Notes: generated by a model from the letters alone, not told the origin. A stretch of DNA of 64,000 bases from Asterella californica (GCA_036924285.1 JAYKYS010000016.1:6634001-6698000); one strand, 5' to 3'; positions 23,222 through 34,953 are shown, numbered from the stretch's first letter. Numbers and translations are program-made.

Positions 23222-25118
23222 TTGACAAAAAACAATGCACAACTGATTGTCGCGGATGGAGTCTTGGAAGGGACCCAGGTGAGAGTACTAATCGATCCTG
23301 GTGCAACAGAGAACTTTTTGTCTCGATCGACTGCTATGAAGTTGGGAATGGAGTTAGAAAGTGATGAGAGTGAAGAGGTGGAACTGCCCAATGGACAGAC
23401 TGAGAAGATTGAATCTCTACCTCGAAAGATAGAACTTACTTTAGGTGAATATCGTGAAGATATTGAGTGGCGAGTGATCACATTAACCCGTTATGATGTC
23501 ATATTGGGTATGCCGTGGATGGAGCAGTATAATCCCGAAGTGGATTGGCGAAGAAAAGTGGTGAAAACCAAACAGTAGAAAATCTTCGGAGATAGAGTGA
23601 GATCTCGAAGACAAAACTTGCCTTTGTATGTAATAGATACAAGTGCGATACGTAACAACGATGTTTGTTTTTTGGGTTTAATAAGAGAAGTCCCGAGTGC
23701 ACGACTCGACGGGAAGATACCAGACAGCTTGACTGGAGTGATAGCAGAATATGGGGATGTCTTTCCCGATGATCTTCTTTCAGGATTACCACCAAAATGA
23801 AGGATTGATCACAAAATCGAGGTGATTCCAGGGAGCACCCCTCCTTGTAAGGCCCCATACAGACTAGCGCCACATGAATTGGAGGAGTGCAAGGCGCAAA
23901 TCGAGGAGATGTTACAAAAAGGGTTCATCCAGCCCAGCGTGTCACCATATGGAGCTCCAGTCCTTTTTGTTAAGAAAAAAGATAACAGCCTACGGATGTG
24001 CATCGATTACCGAGCACTCAATCAACAAACGGTGAAGAATAAGTATCCACTACCTCGGATGGATGACTTGTTCGACCAACTCGAAGGAGCAAAGTACTTC
24101 ACGAAGCTAGACTTACGGAGCGGGTACAACCAGATTCGAATCGCTGATGAAGATGTGGAAAAGACTGCCTTTCGAACAAGGTATGGTCACTTCGAATACT
24201 TAGTAATGCCATTTGGTCTCACAAATGCACCGGCCACCTTCATGGGCCTGATGAATGACATATTTCGTCCGTACTTAGACAGATCAGTCGTTGTATTTCT
24301 TGACGACATCCTAGTCTATAGCAAAACTATGGAGGACCATGTGCACCATTTGAGAGAGGTTCTCCAAGTACTCCGCCAAAATTTCAAAATGTGAATTTGG
24401 CAAGACGGAGGTGGACTACTTAGGAGACAGAGTGAGTGCAGAAGGCATACAAGTAATGGCCTATAAAATAGCTGTCATCCAACAATGGAAGGCTCCAGAA
24501 GATCAGACCCAACTTAAGAGCTTCTTGGGATTGACAGGATTTTATCGTAGATTTGTTAAGCATTTTGCCAAGCTTGCACAACCACTAACTGCCCTGTTAG
24601 GCAAAGGCAAGAAATGGATGTGGGGAACAGCGCAAGAAGTAGATTTTCAAGCATTGAAAACCGCGCTACTACATGCTCCGATCCTCAAGTGGTACGACCC
24701 AAAGAAACCTATCAAGTTAGCAACGGACGCATCAGGCACGGCAGTAAGGACGGTGTTGCAGCAAGAATGAAAGGATGGTTGGCATCCAATTGCATACTTC
24801 TCTCGGAAGTTGTTACCAGCAGAACAGAACTATCACACCACCGAGAGAGAAGAATTGGCGATAGTTCTCGCTACTAAGCATTGGAAGCACTATCTAGGGG
24901 AGAAGGCTTTTGTGGTCGAGACAGACCACAAACCTTTAGTCTATTTGGAGACGCAGAAGGATCTCTCAAAGAGACAAATCCGTTGGGCAGAATGAAGACA
25001 GCGATTCAACATGACCATCACGTACGTTGAGGGCAAGAAGCAAATTGCTGATGCATTAACCCGCATGCCTATGGTGCATAACATAGTCTCTGAAGTCAAG
25101 GTGAATTCTGACTTCTAG
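23222..25118 (+). pseudogene. pol: Element A protease, reverse transcriptase and RNase H (decayed)
   Basis: Protease is recognised by VLIDPGATENFLS near 23280. Reverse transcriptase follows at 23822-24394 with [53 protein letters not shown] and the active site [12 protein letters not shown]. RNase H shows KLATDASG and TDHKPLVYL. Stops lie at 23576 (TAG), 23798, 24768, 24993 (all TGA) and 25116 (TAG). A one-base insertion near 24388 shifts the frame at [16 protein letters not shown], and another shift lies near 25135. Each stop sits where related proteins have Arg or Gln. The catalytic residues themselves survive. Confidence 0.92.
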
Positions 25119-25198
25119 ACAAAATTGATCGAGGGCACAAAATCGATGCACAGACTGTCGCAGCAAAACCTTCAAGAACCATCACCCGCAACCATGGT

Positions 25199-26563
25199 TT
25201 GGTATTCTATGAAGGGAAGTTATGGATCCCAGATGATCCAAAACTACGTACCACCATACTAACTGAATGTCACGATTCAGCCATTGCAGGACACATGGGG
25301 GCAGAAAAGACGTTAGAAGCAGTCCAACGAGTGTTCTATTGGCCCAAGATGGCAGAGGATGTTGCAGTATACACTCGGAGTTGTGCAATGTGTCAACAAA
25401 ATAAGGCTACAAATCAAGCACCCTCCGGTCTCCTTCAACCCCTCCCGATCTCTTCCAAACGTTGGGAACATGTTAGTATGGACTTAGTGTGTGAACTTTC
25501 CACGACGAGCTCAAGTTTTGACTCCATCGTCGTCTTCGTCGATAAGCTCAGCAAGATGATCCATCTTCGACCGACCACGAAAGTCTTCTCAGCACCGCAA
25601 CTTGCTCAGATATATTTGAACACCATTTTTGCTCAGCACGGTCTATCACGGGTGCTTATAACAGATAGAGGTCCTCAGTTTACGAGCATGTTTTGGAGAA
25701 CCCTATTTGGTTTGTTCAAGACCAAACTTGCCATGTCTATGGCTTATCACCCACAGACCGATGGACAAATCGAAAGAACCAATCGCACCATTGAAGACAT
25801 GCTACGAGCCTTTACTCTGGAGGAGCAAGCGAAGTGGGACACTTTACTCCCTTTGGTAGAATTTGCCTACAACAACTCCCTCAATGCATCTACTCGTGAA
25901 ACACCTTTTTATCTCATGTACGGCGAACATCCTCTCACACCAGCAAGTTTGACACGATTCAGCACGACGTCGTCAGTCAACATCAAAGTGGATGCTGTTA
26001 ATGAATTCGTTGCACGAATTCAACAAGGAGTGGACAAAGCTAAGGTGAAACTACAAGTTGCTCAGAACCGACAAAAGCAATATGCCGATGGACACCGTCG
26101 GCATGAAGAGTTCACGATTGGTGATCAAGTTTGGTTATCCACAACCAACCTTACTCTGATCGGCAGTCGTAAATTCAACCCTCGCTTCATCGGGCCTTTC
26201 TCTGTTGTCCGGAGAATTGGAGCAGTGGCATATCAACTCGAACTTCCACCCCACATGAAGATTCATCCGGTTTTTCATGTGTCTTTATTACGGCGATATA
26301 CACCACGACCTCCTCAATTTGGCAATTCGCAAGAGTCGCGACCACTGCCTCAAATTATCGATGGCGAGGAAGAGTTTGAAGTGGAATGCATCTTAAAGAA
26401 ACGTGTTCGTGGGACTCGTCATCAACGGGTAGATTATTTGATCAAATGGAAAGGCTATCTATTACATGAAGCAACATGGGAACCTGCAACCAATCTTGCA
26501 CACGCCCCACTCATAGTGCAAGCTTTCGAACAGCAGTTGAGCAACGAGGACGTTGCTTCTTAA
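25199..26563 (+). CDS. int: Element A integrase with C-terminal chromodomain
   Basis: An open frame of 454 residues (in frame from about GLVFYEGKLWIPDD). It has the zinc-binding HHCC region (H25, H32, C62, C65), the D-D-E core (D95 in SMDL, D156 in ITDRGPQF, E192 in GQIER) and a GPF-type module near residue 332. A chromodomain follows at about 391-445 (EEFEVECILKKR, YLIKWKGY, ATWEPATNL). Integrase inserts element DNA; chromodomains in this group guide insertion to marked chromatin. No stop or frameshift is seen, unlike the pol region upstream. It ends 13 bases before the 3' LTR. Confidence 0.95.
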   Translation: MVFYEGKLWIPDDPKLRTTILTECHDSAIAGHMGAEKTLEAVQRVFYWPKMAEDVAVYTRSCAMCQQNKATNQAPSGLLQPLPISSKRWEHVSMDLVCELSTTSSSFDSIVVFVDKLSKMIHLRPTTKVFSAPQLAQIYLNTIFAQHGLSRVLITDRGPQFTSMFWRTLFGLFKTKLAMSMAYHPQTDGQIERTNRTIEDMLRAFTLEEQAKWDTLLPLVEFAYNNSLNASTRETPFYLMYGEHPLTPASLTRFSTTSSVNIKVDAVNEFVARIQQGVDKAKVKLQVAQNRQKQYADGHRRHEEFTIGDQVWLSTTNLTLIGSRKFNPRFIGPFSVVRRIGAVAYQLELPPHMKIHPVFHVSLLRRYTPRPPQFGNSQESRPLPQIIDGEEEFEVECILKKRVRGTRHQRVDYLIKWKGYLLHEATWEPATNLAHAPLIVQAFEQQLSNEDVAS

Positions 26564-26575
26564 AAGGGGGGAGGT
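26562..26575 (+). other. Element A polypurine tract
   Basis: AAAAGGGGGGAGG overlaps the integrase stop codon and lies directly against the 3' LTR start at 26577. That is the expected plus-strand primer position. Confidence 0.9.
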
Positions 26576-26576
26576 T

Positions 26577-27030
26577 TGTAATAAGTAGAGTCCTACTTAT
26601 CAACTAGAGGAGAAATTGGTTTGGTAGAAGTCCTTGGTATAAGAATTAGTTACGGCTAAGTTGGCCGAAGAATACATGCAGCAAATAGTACTTCTACCAA
26701 TAGGCGAGTGCGCCAAAAGTCCGCCGGGAAACTTCCAGAAGGAAGTTTCTAGAATGAAGCTTCTAGAACTTTCCAGCCGGGAAGCTTCCAGAAGGAAGTT
26801 TCTAGAAAGAAGCTTCTAGAACTTTCCAGCGAGCCTTCTACGTGGCTCATTCTGAACCTCTAGATGTTGTTCTAGATCTAAGGCTGCATGTAAGCCACAT
26901 CAGCGATCCGCGTGAGAGATGAGCATTGGCCGGAAGCTGATCATGTACTATTCCTCTCACTATATAAAGGCTGCGAATGCACCACCACGGGCATTCGAGT
27001 TTCGAGTTCACTCTAGAGCCTCATCTTACA
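26577..27030 (+). repeat. Element A 3' LTR with intact TATA box
   Basis: 454 bases, TG...CA, matching the 5' LTR except for about 12 single-base differences. The heat-shock-element array lies at 26727-26829 and has two exact CTAGAACTTTCCAG motifs (26763-26776 and 26816-26829). The TATA box is TATATAAAGG at 26961-26970. A promoter here would read outward toward 27 kb and beyond. Confidence 0.96.
26727..26829 (+). promoter_or_regulatory. Heat-shock-element array in the 3' LTR of element A
   Basis: This is the same repeated GAA/TTC arrangement as in the 5' LTR, here better conserved. GAAGCTTCTAGAAC continues as a long alternating array, and two copies of CTAGAACTTTCCAG match the plant heat-shock consensus exactly. 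It is about 130 bases upstream of an intact TATA box. Confidence 0.8.
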
Positions 27031-27535
27031 CTTATGGTGTTAGTCCCCACTTGAGGTTTTACATTTTCTTCCACGAGTTCTTTCCATAATTTCTCAAGCA
27101 AGGAAATAATTATTTTGTGAAAGATCAGTATACGTGTCGGAAAATCAATATCTCAGGTAGGGAAGCTCTCTTTAGGCGGGAGAATCAAAGTCGCGACGTT
27201 TCAGTCGAGAGACACGCCATGCAACAAGTTCAGAGACAGAAGGTGCATATTTCTCTATGGAGATTCTATTTAGAAACAGACTTTGTCTGCTCTGTGATGG
27301 TACGTGAAAATCAACATGCATGCATGCAAGAGTGTAGACGTAGAGACGATTCAACTTCAAACATGCTATAATTATTCTGATTTTAAAATGATTTTTAGAT
27401 TTCTTCATCCATCGTCGGTCTAGAAAAGATGTTTGTCTCCCTTTACAAACGACTTATCAGATCCGAACGGCTATAACACATCGAATCTCATGCTTGCCAA
27501 TCGCAAGTTGCCAACACTCCAAACAATACTAGGTG

Positions 27536-28293
27536 CGTCGTGCACATACACATCGTTACACAACATACATCGCTGTCAGATATACACCAGACATACACAT
27601 AACACATAAACGTTTTCGTATACATACACAAGTGTACCACAATAATCTCAACAGAGAAATTACCATCTCTGAATGTCAACACAGCAACAACGATTACTCC
27701 CAAAACGGTCAAGCCAAACCCACTCTATGCTCGCACAGAATCCAAGTTACACTCAACAAGACTATCCATCATAGCCAAGAGCTTGAAGGCTCAACTCGAA
27801 GAACTAAGACTTCCAAGCCCTACCTGCGAAGTATACTCTAGTGGGCTATCCCAACAACTCGCTCTAACGACATTAACGGTCCTACCGAGATTAGTCACTC
27901 TACACTCGATCAACCTAGTCGAAGTGCCAAATTGACGTGATAGTTGTCGTGCGCATACACATTGCTACACTACATACATCGCTGTCAGAGATACACCACA
28001 CATATACATAACACAGGGGACGTTATCATACATATACATAAGTGTACAATAATTCCCCCCCCCCCCCAACTGACAGTTAGGTCACTCTAACTCCAAATAA
28101 CCCCATATCCCACTTACATGTTATACACCTTCGTGGGTGCAAGAATCAAGAGGTCGGGTGCTACATCGTCTCATCGTTAGTCGTCTGTTTGCAATCCATA
28201 CCACGCAAAGATCTAATCAACTATCTCTGCTATATACATCGAAGGTAAACCCACCGTCCAGTAGGAACGACATTGAGAGGTGGAGTCAAACAT
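27536..28293 (-). mobile_element. Fragment D: inverted 3' end of an element C relative
   Basis: Read on the minus strand it matches element C from the PHD finger at the integrase end through to the end of the LTR (element C positions about 62600-63351). The integrase tail covers 28293 down to about 28250. A polypurine tract of about 14 G follows (C run at about 28055-28068). The LTR then runs from 28048 to about 27536, roughly 513 bases. It is diverged from C at many positions and lost the rest of the element. It confirms the LTR boundaries proposed for C. Confidence 0.88.
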
Positions 28294-28933
28294 GACACAT
28301 TCTTTTCTCATCACAAAAATCATGAAGGAAAAGAAAAAGGGTCAGGTTTTTTTTACCCCGAGCTATTAGGTGCTATGAATCCTCCGCAATTTCACAAAAA
28401 ACTTTGGAGTTATAGTCTATGAAAAAAGAGATGGGGCCGTGAGGCTCCCGCTCTTCGTCGGAGGATGTTCTGTAGTAGCGATTATCGCGAAGAGATATTT
28501 TTTACTGCTTTGCCTTTTCTTGGTTTTGGTCAAGTTCAACACACGACGAAATATAATGAATTACCTTCGCTGTTATATGACCCTTAGTTCTTCGATTAAT
28601 CATTCCAACTCACCACACAAAGTAGTTTAAGATGTGTTTTGCTTACTTTGCGAGTTTGCTTTTTTCTCATTGGAATATCGTTCTTGGTACTGCAATCTTC
28701 AATTGGAATTCCAGTCACTTCATTCTGAACCCGACGCACCAGAGCGAACTGCCCTCTCTCGCTGGTCGAGACCTTCAGACGAAAACAAAAAAGAAAGATT
28801 TTCTGCGCCCTTTGCTTGTTTTGATACATTACAGGGTTCGGCAAGTGGAGCCGGCGGGCCTCTCCTGCTGGTTGGACACTTCGAGCAAAAAAAGAAAAAA
28901 ATCTTTTGTTTTTTCGCTAATCATCATAAGGAC

Positions 28934-29000
28934 ATGGGTCGTGAATGGGAATTTAGCTACCGTTTAGGTATGCATCTTTGGATTGCTGTTGCATATTTAT
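28934..29000 (+). pseudogene. psbA: Nuclear copy of a plastid psbA fragment
   Basis: Translation gives MGREWEFSYRLGMHLWIAVA, which matches the photosystem II D1 protein around MGREWELSxRLGMRPWIAVAY. The match is about 67 bases long, starts and stops abruptly and carries substitutions (Arg-Pro to His-Leu). It is therefore an old insertion of plastid DNA and not a gene. The flanking 28.4-29.2 kb may contain other organellar fragments, but I could not identify them. Confidence 0.65.
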
Positions 29001-29009
29001 TACATTTTT

Positions 29010-30265
29010 TATGGTTAATCAAAAATTAATAAAGCAAACTCTCATGAAGCCGCAAGCAAGAGTCGACAAAAGGACCAAGGCGACTACGAGGACGCCCAGA
29101 ACAAAGGCGTTCAGAGCGCTTATCCCGCAGGCGGAAATCAAGTTTACTTGTAGATATGCAGAAAGTTATAAACCGTCTGGCAGAGAAGGGATTTTGTGAT
29201 AAATCGGGTCATCCGAAACCTAACTATGCTTACTTTCAGTATCCTCATCACCATAGCGGCTTATCTGAATAAATTATAACAAAAATTATCTTAAATAAAA
29301 ACAATTAATATTCAAAATTAATTGAAAATTAACATGACCTACTGAAGGTGCGAAGTTCTCGCTAAAGTTTAGTATTTCAAAATTGAATTGATTTTTGTTA
29401 GCTACAGCACTGCACAGATTGATACGCATAGCGTCAAAAACCTGAAATAAAAGTGCCAAGATTCGCAAGGTTCTGGCATCTCAAAGTTTCAAGTCTTTCT
29501 TCATGATGACCCCGCCGCCGTCATCCCTAAATCACGCAGAATGGCTGACAGGGCCCTTGGGGATGAACTGTCAGACGCAAAATGAACTGAAACACTGTAG
29601 AATTTAGCAGATATATTATATAAAATTAGAAATAGGTTTGAAATTTGTACTATGGGAGTTGGCCATGCCCGAAATATTTGCAAAACTAGGATAAAGTTCA
29701 GCTAAAAGATCACGATTTAAAATAATTCACGTTTGAATCATCATTTATCTGGACTTTTTGGCGTAAGTTCACTAGACGAGCCCTCGGACCGAACCTGTTG
29801 GCCCGAAGGGCACGCTCATCTTCTGACCTTCTCTCCACAGGAAAATAGTGAATATTTTGAAGTGTTTTAATATTATTTTCTTTTCAAATACTCTTACTAC
29901 TTGATTCAAATCAGTCAAATAGGTTTTACCTTTATTATTACAATATATTTTTTATTTATTTTTGTATGTAATTAAAGATTGAATTAATAATTTATGTTTT
30001 CACGAGACAATTCATAACTAAAGATCTGGATTACTCCCAGAATAAGCTTGATTCTATTCCGAATAATGGAGATACGAATGCGGGCGGACCATTCAACTTT
30101 ATGGGTTGATTGACCATGCCGTTGAGACGAGACAATGTCTTGACATCCAAGACCTCTACGGTAGATCAATATGATCGAGAGATAAGCTCCTTAACCGATA
30201 ATTGCAGGGCCTCGTTTTCACCCCCAGAATGTTCCAGTAGGAGCCGTATGATGAGAAACCTTAGC
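29010..30265. other. AT-rich spacer, no gene recognised
   Basis: No domain, RNA gene or repeat was recognised between the psbA scrap and element B1. Confidence 0.5.
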
Positions 30266-30269
30266 ATAT

Positions 30270-32957
30270 CAGATTCAACCAAGTCCTCTGAGATCAATTC
30301 CAGTACCGCGGGCTCACTTGCCTAAACTGGTGGAGTTGCTGAAGGAAAAGATGCGGATGAAGATATTGGAGCTGTCGTTTGCACCGTATTCGAGCAGATG
30401 GTTTAAAGTGCCTAAGAAGAATGGGTCGCTGCGGTTCATCCAAGACATGCAACCGATGAAAGCAGTAACAATCAGAAATACTGGGGTGAGATCGATTATG
30501 GATGCGTTTGCTGAAGCGTTTGCAGGAGAGCAATTTACTCAATAGGAGATGTTTACTCATGATATGATCAATTTCAACTAGCGGAGGAGAGCAGAAGCTT
30601 CACGACAATGAGGACATCTTTCGGGTTGGTTAGGATGTGTACTTTATCACAAGGAGCTACCAACTCAGCAGCACACATGATGAACGATATGAATAGAGTT
30701 CTAAGGGACTTCATCCATGAAAAGACGATGTCGTTCTTGGATGATATCCCCATCAAAAGATATGTGGAAGATGAGAAGGATGAAGCATTAGATCAGAGCA
30801 GTTGTCGGCGATGTCATCGATCACATTGCAGATTGTGAGAAGATCCTATCTCAACTTGAGGAAGTTCATCTCACGCTGTTAGGTGCAAAGTCTACATTTG
30901 AGATTAGAGAAGGTTTGATCGTTGATCATTTGTGTGGATCGTTTGGTCGGAAGCCTGACCCAAACAAAGTGGATGCGATCGAGAGGATGAAGGAGTTTGC
31001 AACTTGTTGAAAGAAGTAAGAAGATTTTTTTGGTGCTTGTGTATTCTATCACATTTGGATTCCTCATTATGCGCGTGTGACAGATCCATTATATGGGTTG
31101 TTACGCAAGGGTCATAAGTTCAGATGGGAGGAAGAGCATACTGATGCGATATGAAAGCTGAAGTCCTTACTATCATCTCCTCCAATTTTGAGAAGGATTG
31201 ATTACAAGGGTGTCAGGTCAGTAGTTCTTACTGTAGATACAAGTCCAGTTGCAACTCGGATGGGCAGTAAGACATGATGATGAGGACGGAGACAGATTTG
31301 CGGTTAGGTTCGGAATGAAGGTGTTAAGTTCTCGTCAACGTGCATACCCGCAAGTGAAGAGAGAACTATGAAATATTATTTCAGTCATGAAAATCGTGAA
31401 AGAGTATTTGATTGGAGCAGTTGTGATGGTTGAAACTGATTGTTTGTCATTGTTAGGAATGATCATGAATTGTACAACTCCTGATATTGCAGTATTACGA
31501 TGGATCGCTTATATCAAGTTGTTGCGGGAATTTAGACATATCGCAGGGAAAGATAATCCGATGGCAGATATGTTATCTCGAGCTCGAAATGAAGAGAAAG
31601 ATGAGATGGTTGAAGATGTTGATGACATGGGTGTAAAGTTCTATTTGATTACACACGCAAGAAAGGAAGATGAGTTGTTTGTTGAATGGTTGTATGATGA
31701 TGAATTGCTTGCCATTGGAAGGTACCTTAGCATGATGATCAAGCACACAGGTTGGACGGATGAGAGCTTTCAAAGAGTTTGAAGGAAGGCTTACAACTTC
31801 ATGTCGCAGGATGAATTTCTTTGAAAGCGGCCAAAGCAGAAAGGTGGGATACCACTACTAGTGATTTATGACAAAAAAGATCAACAGAAGTTGCATAAAG
31901 CATTTCATGAGAGTCTTTAGAATGGATATCGGAGATTTGGGTCACTTTTACGAAGATGAAAGAGCGATATTGATGAAAAAACATGTACAGAGTGTTGTAT
32001 CTTTTGTGGAGGCTTAGATGTATTCAACATCCGACATCGAGACGGATACATCCGACTTACTCATTGGCAATCCACTTCAAGTGGATCCTAGACTTGGTGA
32101 TTGCCAGTTGGATTGTGACAGATGAGATACTTGGTACTTGCTCGAGAAGACCTTTCAAATGAAGTTGAGGGTATGGCGCTTCGGACAAAGACAACTGAAG
32201 GGGTATGTAAATTTCTCTTGGAAGAGGTTGTTTGTCGATATGGATGTGTGGGAAAGATTATTGTAGATCGAGGAGAGTTAGATGCACATGAGGCTCGTGA
32301 ATTCTTTGCAAGGTGTGGGGTGAGGTTGTCATTGACAATTGCTTACAACCCCGAAGAGAATGCCGAGAGTGAACATGGTCATCCGTCCATTGTGAAGGTT
32401 TTGGTGAAGGCCTGCAACGAAATGGTGCGCGAGTGGCCTCGACTCTTATCATTTGCATAAGACAAATCAAACGACGCACAGCTTGATAACAGATTACATG
32501 TCAGTGAAGCTCATCACAAGTTAAAAACTTATCATGCCAATTGAAGAACACGTTCTGACATGGAGAGTGTTATCTTGGGAGGACAATCTGACAAGGGAAG
32601 AACTCTTGCTATTCGAATTAGACAGTTAGAGAGAAGACCTGAGGATATCCAAGTTGCTTTGGATAAGCTACAAGAAGCACGGTTGAAGAACAAAGTCAGA
32701 TTTGATCAGCGACATCGTTTAAAACCTAGAGAAATCAAGGAAAGTGATTGGTGTTAGTCTATGACAATAGTCTAGACAACCGGCATAGTGCATTATTTAA
32801 GACCTAGGGACATCAAGAAAGGTGATTGGGTGTTAGTCTATGACAACATTCTAGACAACCAGCATAGTGCATTATTTAAGACCTAGGGACATCAAGAAAG
32901 GTGATTGGGTGTTAGTCTATGACAACATTCTAGACAACCAGCATAGTGCACTGTTTA
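30270..32957 (+). mobile_element. Element B1: truncated Ty3/Gypsy pol (RT, RNase H, integrase)
   Basis: The sequence enters inside the reverse transcriptase (PRAHLPKLVELLKEKM, APYSSRWFKVPKKNGSLRFI). It continues through RMCTLSQGATNSAAHMMN, the active site FLDDIPIK, RNase H (GAVVMVETDCLSLLGM, FRHIAGKDNPMADMLSR) and integrase (KIIVDRGELDAHEAREFF, LTIAYNPEENAESEHG). No gag or protease precedes it. Many stops and frameshifts break it. It ends in a triplicated 79-bp integrase piece that runs straight into the leader of B2 with no LTR between. It belongs to the same family as B2. Confidence 0.88.
32723..32957 (+). repeat. 79-bp tandem triplication inside B1 integrase
   Basis: Units start at 32723, 32801 and 32880 (periods 78 and 79) with the phrase ACCTAGGGACATCAAGAAAG or a close variant, ending CATAGTGCATTATTTAAG. 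Units 2 and 3 are almost identical. The unit encodes the integrase C-terminal stretch KGDWVLVYDN. It lies exactly at the B1/B2 junction. Confidence 0.85.
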
Positions 32958-33134
32958 AGGCATCTTTTATCCCTTGATAGGTGACAGTGAAGGTTACGTA
33001 GGATGGAGAAAAATCCAGAGGGGGTGTACTCAAGAGGAGAGAGAATTCCAGGATCATTGTCGAGAAAAAACAGGAGAGCTAGGAGAGGAGTTTACAGAAC
33101 TTACGGCTAGAGAGAATTTCTGACTGAGGATAGA
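32954..33134 (+). repeat. B-family leader sequence, copy 1
   Basis: It starts TTTAAGGCATCTTTTATCC, continues GGTGACAGTGAAGGTTAC and AGAGAGAATTCCAGGATCAT, and ends near the start of gag. Its partner is at 40399-40604. Confidence 0.88.
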
Positions 33135-33416
33135 GAAGCGATTCGGAAGAGCAGAAGCGCTATTGGTGCTACTTTTACGGCTGCTGCATCTACGTCTACT
33201 GCAGCACTTTTCATAGCACATGCGACTGCAGCGACGACAACATCTGATCTTGATACAGCTGAGATTTTGAAGACACATGCGGCCCTGGTCCAACAACATC
33301 CAATCGTTGAGGGCGTGAGTTAAAATCCACAAAGGCTTTGCAAGCGATTGTGGAATAGATGTGGAAGATTTGAGGATAGAGATATTTCTAGATAACTGCA
33401 TGAGTATAGAGGAGAG

Positions 33417-34760
33417 ATGGAACTGGTTAGAGTTATTGACGTTGAGATGATAACCAGTTTCGAGTTAGCAGTGATTCTTGAATTGCGAGATCAAGTTAGG
33501 GATGTGCATAGAAGAAATCTTGGTATCTGGATGAATTTTGAGCGATCTCTTCGAGAGGAGTTTCTTGAAGAGGATTCAAAGAGAGTTACTAGGAGAACGT
33601 TTCTGGACTGGGTGAGTAACAACTTGGTCTTGTGATGAGAATGAATGAGTTTTGAGAGAGTTTGATCAAAGATACCGACAACTTTCAACTCTAGAGCGAA
33701 TCACCTTAGATGCTAGGAGAACAGAGCTTTTAGTTACCGATGATGCTACGGCAGATCAATTATGCTTCATGTTGGCCGATCGATCGATTGAAAGAGGAGT
33801 TACTACTGATTGGAGAAGAGTCGAGGATGTTGTGGCAGTACTAACAAGACAGAGGCATGGAAGAGTGGTCGTGAGAGAGCGTCCGCTTGCAGAAGTGGCC
33901 TCTCAACCTCACGCTGCTCCTCAACTTGTTGTCCCGGCTGCAGTTCCTTTGATGCCAGTTGTGCCAGTTCTTGCACAAATGACACTTGTTCATAGACCTA
34001 CGGAGAACCATGATCAGCAGAATCAGATCAAAGACTTGATCCGGCAAATGCGAGAATTGAAGATAGAGCTAACTGGCTTGTAGAGAGAGCAGCCGTCAAT
34101 ACCTGCTGCTGCACGTCCAAGAGGTGCTCCTATTCTTAGATGTATCTGGTGTGATAGTCTTGATCAATTTCAAGGAGATTGTCAAGAGCTTTTGATTGCT
34201 TTGCGAGATGGTGTGGTTCGCTATCAAAACGGTAGGCTGCATCTTTCTTCGACTGGAGAGCCGTTGAACACGCAATTTGGACGAGAAGACATGAGAAGTC
34301 TACCTCAGATTGCTGCGGCTACAACTGTAAATGCGTTGATGGCATCGCCGTTAAATTCTGATGTATATGCTGGACAAATTGAATTTTCTAGTCCTACGTT
34401 GCTAGATAGGACTGCTGAGAACAATATTGCTCAAGTTCCTTCTCAAATACTGAAGAGAGGAGTCGAGTCTATTCGTAAGATCACTGGGTGGAGAGATCTT
34501 GTAGACATTATGTCTATCAAAGCATACTTGGACGTGATAGACACGTTCACTAGCAGGATGCTTCTGTAGAGGAAAAGAGGCGGAGAGAAGCCTCTGAACT
34601 TGATACTGGAGTTCCAGAGGAGACATGAGATAGACGGAGAGTCACAAGGAGGCGATCAGCTCCTCTAGAGGACGTCTCGTCTACTTCTGCAGCTCCTCTA
34701 TGGACCAGGTCCAATGGAGGACGTGCAGAGATCCCAGCAAGAACCAACGACTATTGGTAG
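33417..34760 (+). pseudogene. gag: B2 gag
   Basis: Several adjoining frames carry gag-like sequence: FDQRYRQLSTLERITLDARR and VREFD around 33650, the zinc knuckle near 34138, and GVVRYQNGRLHLSSTGEPL near 34210. The knuckle reads CIWCDSLDQFQGDC, with Gln where the zinc-binding His should be, so even a repaired frame would have a defective finger. Stops at 33633-33635 and 34081-34083 split it. Confidence 0.78.
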
Positions 34761-34953
34761 ACGGTTTACTGCCCAAGAGAAGAAGAAGGGACCGTCTTAG
34801 TTGGAGCAAACATAAAAACTTCTACTGATCTCAAGAGCATCTTGGAGTAGAGGATACTGGACGCACGAATCAAGTTCTTTCTTCGAGAGGTTCTTGGTAT
34901 TGCGAAGAGAGATTTTCATGAACTGATCATCGACATTATCAAGCAAGAGACAT

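Larger units (their letters stand above)
20991..27030 (+). mobile_element. Element A: full-length Ty3/Gypsy chromovirus
   Basis: A 6.04-kb retrotransposon with two 454-bp LTRs, a tRNA-Met primer site, gag with zinc knuckle, protease, reverse transcriptase, RNase H, integrase and a C-terminal chromodomain. The order protease-RT-RH-IN with a chromodomain identifies a chromovirus. The LTRs differ at about 12 positions by eye. The coding region has several in-frame stops and at least two frameshifts, so this copy is not autonomous, although integrase is intact. No clear target-site duplication was found: TTTTT lies on the left and CTTAT on the right. Confidence 0.97.

Noticed and set aside
20991..27030. 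Five-base target-site duplication for element A
   Set aside because: The bases next to the LTRs (TTTTT and CTTAT) do not match, so none is claimed.
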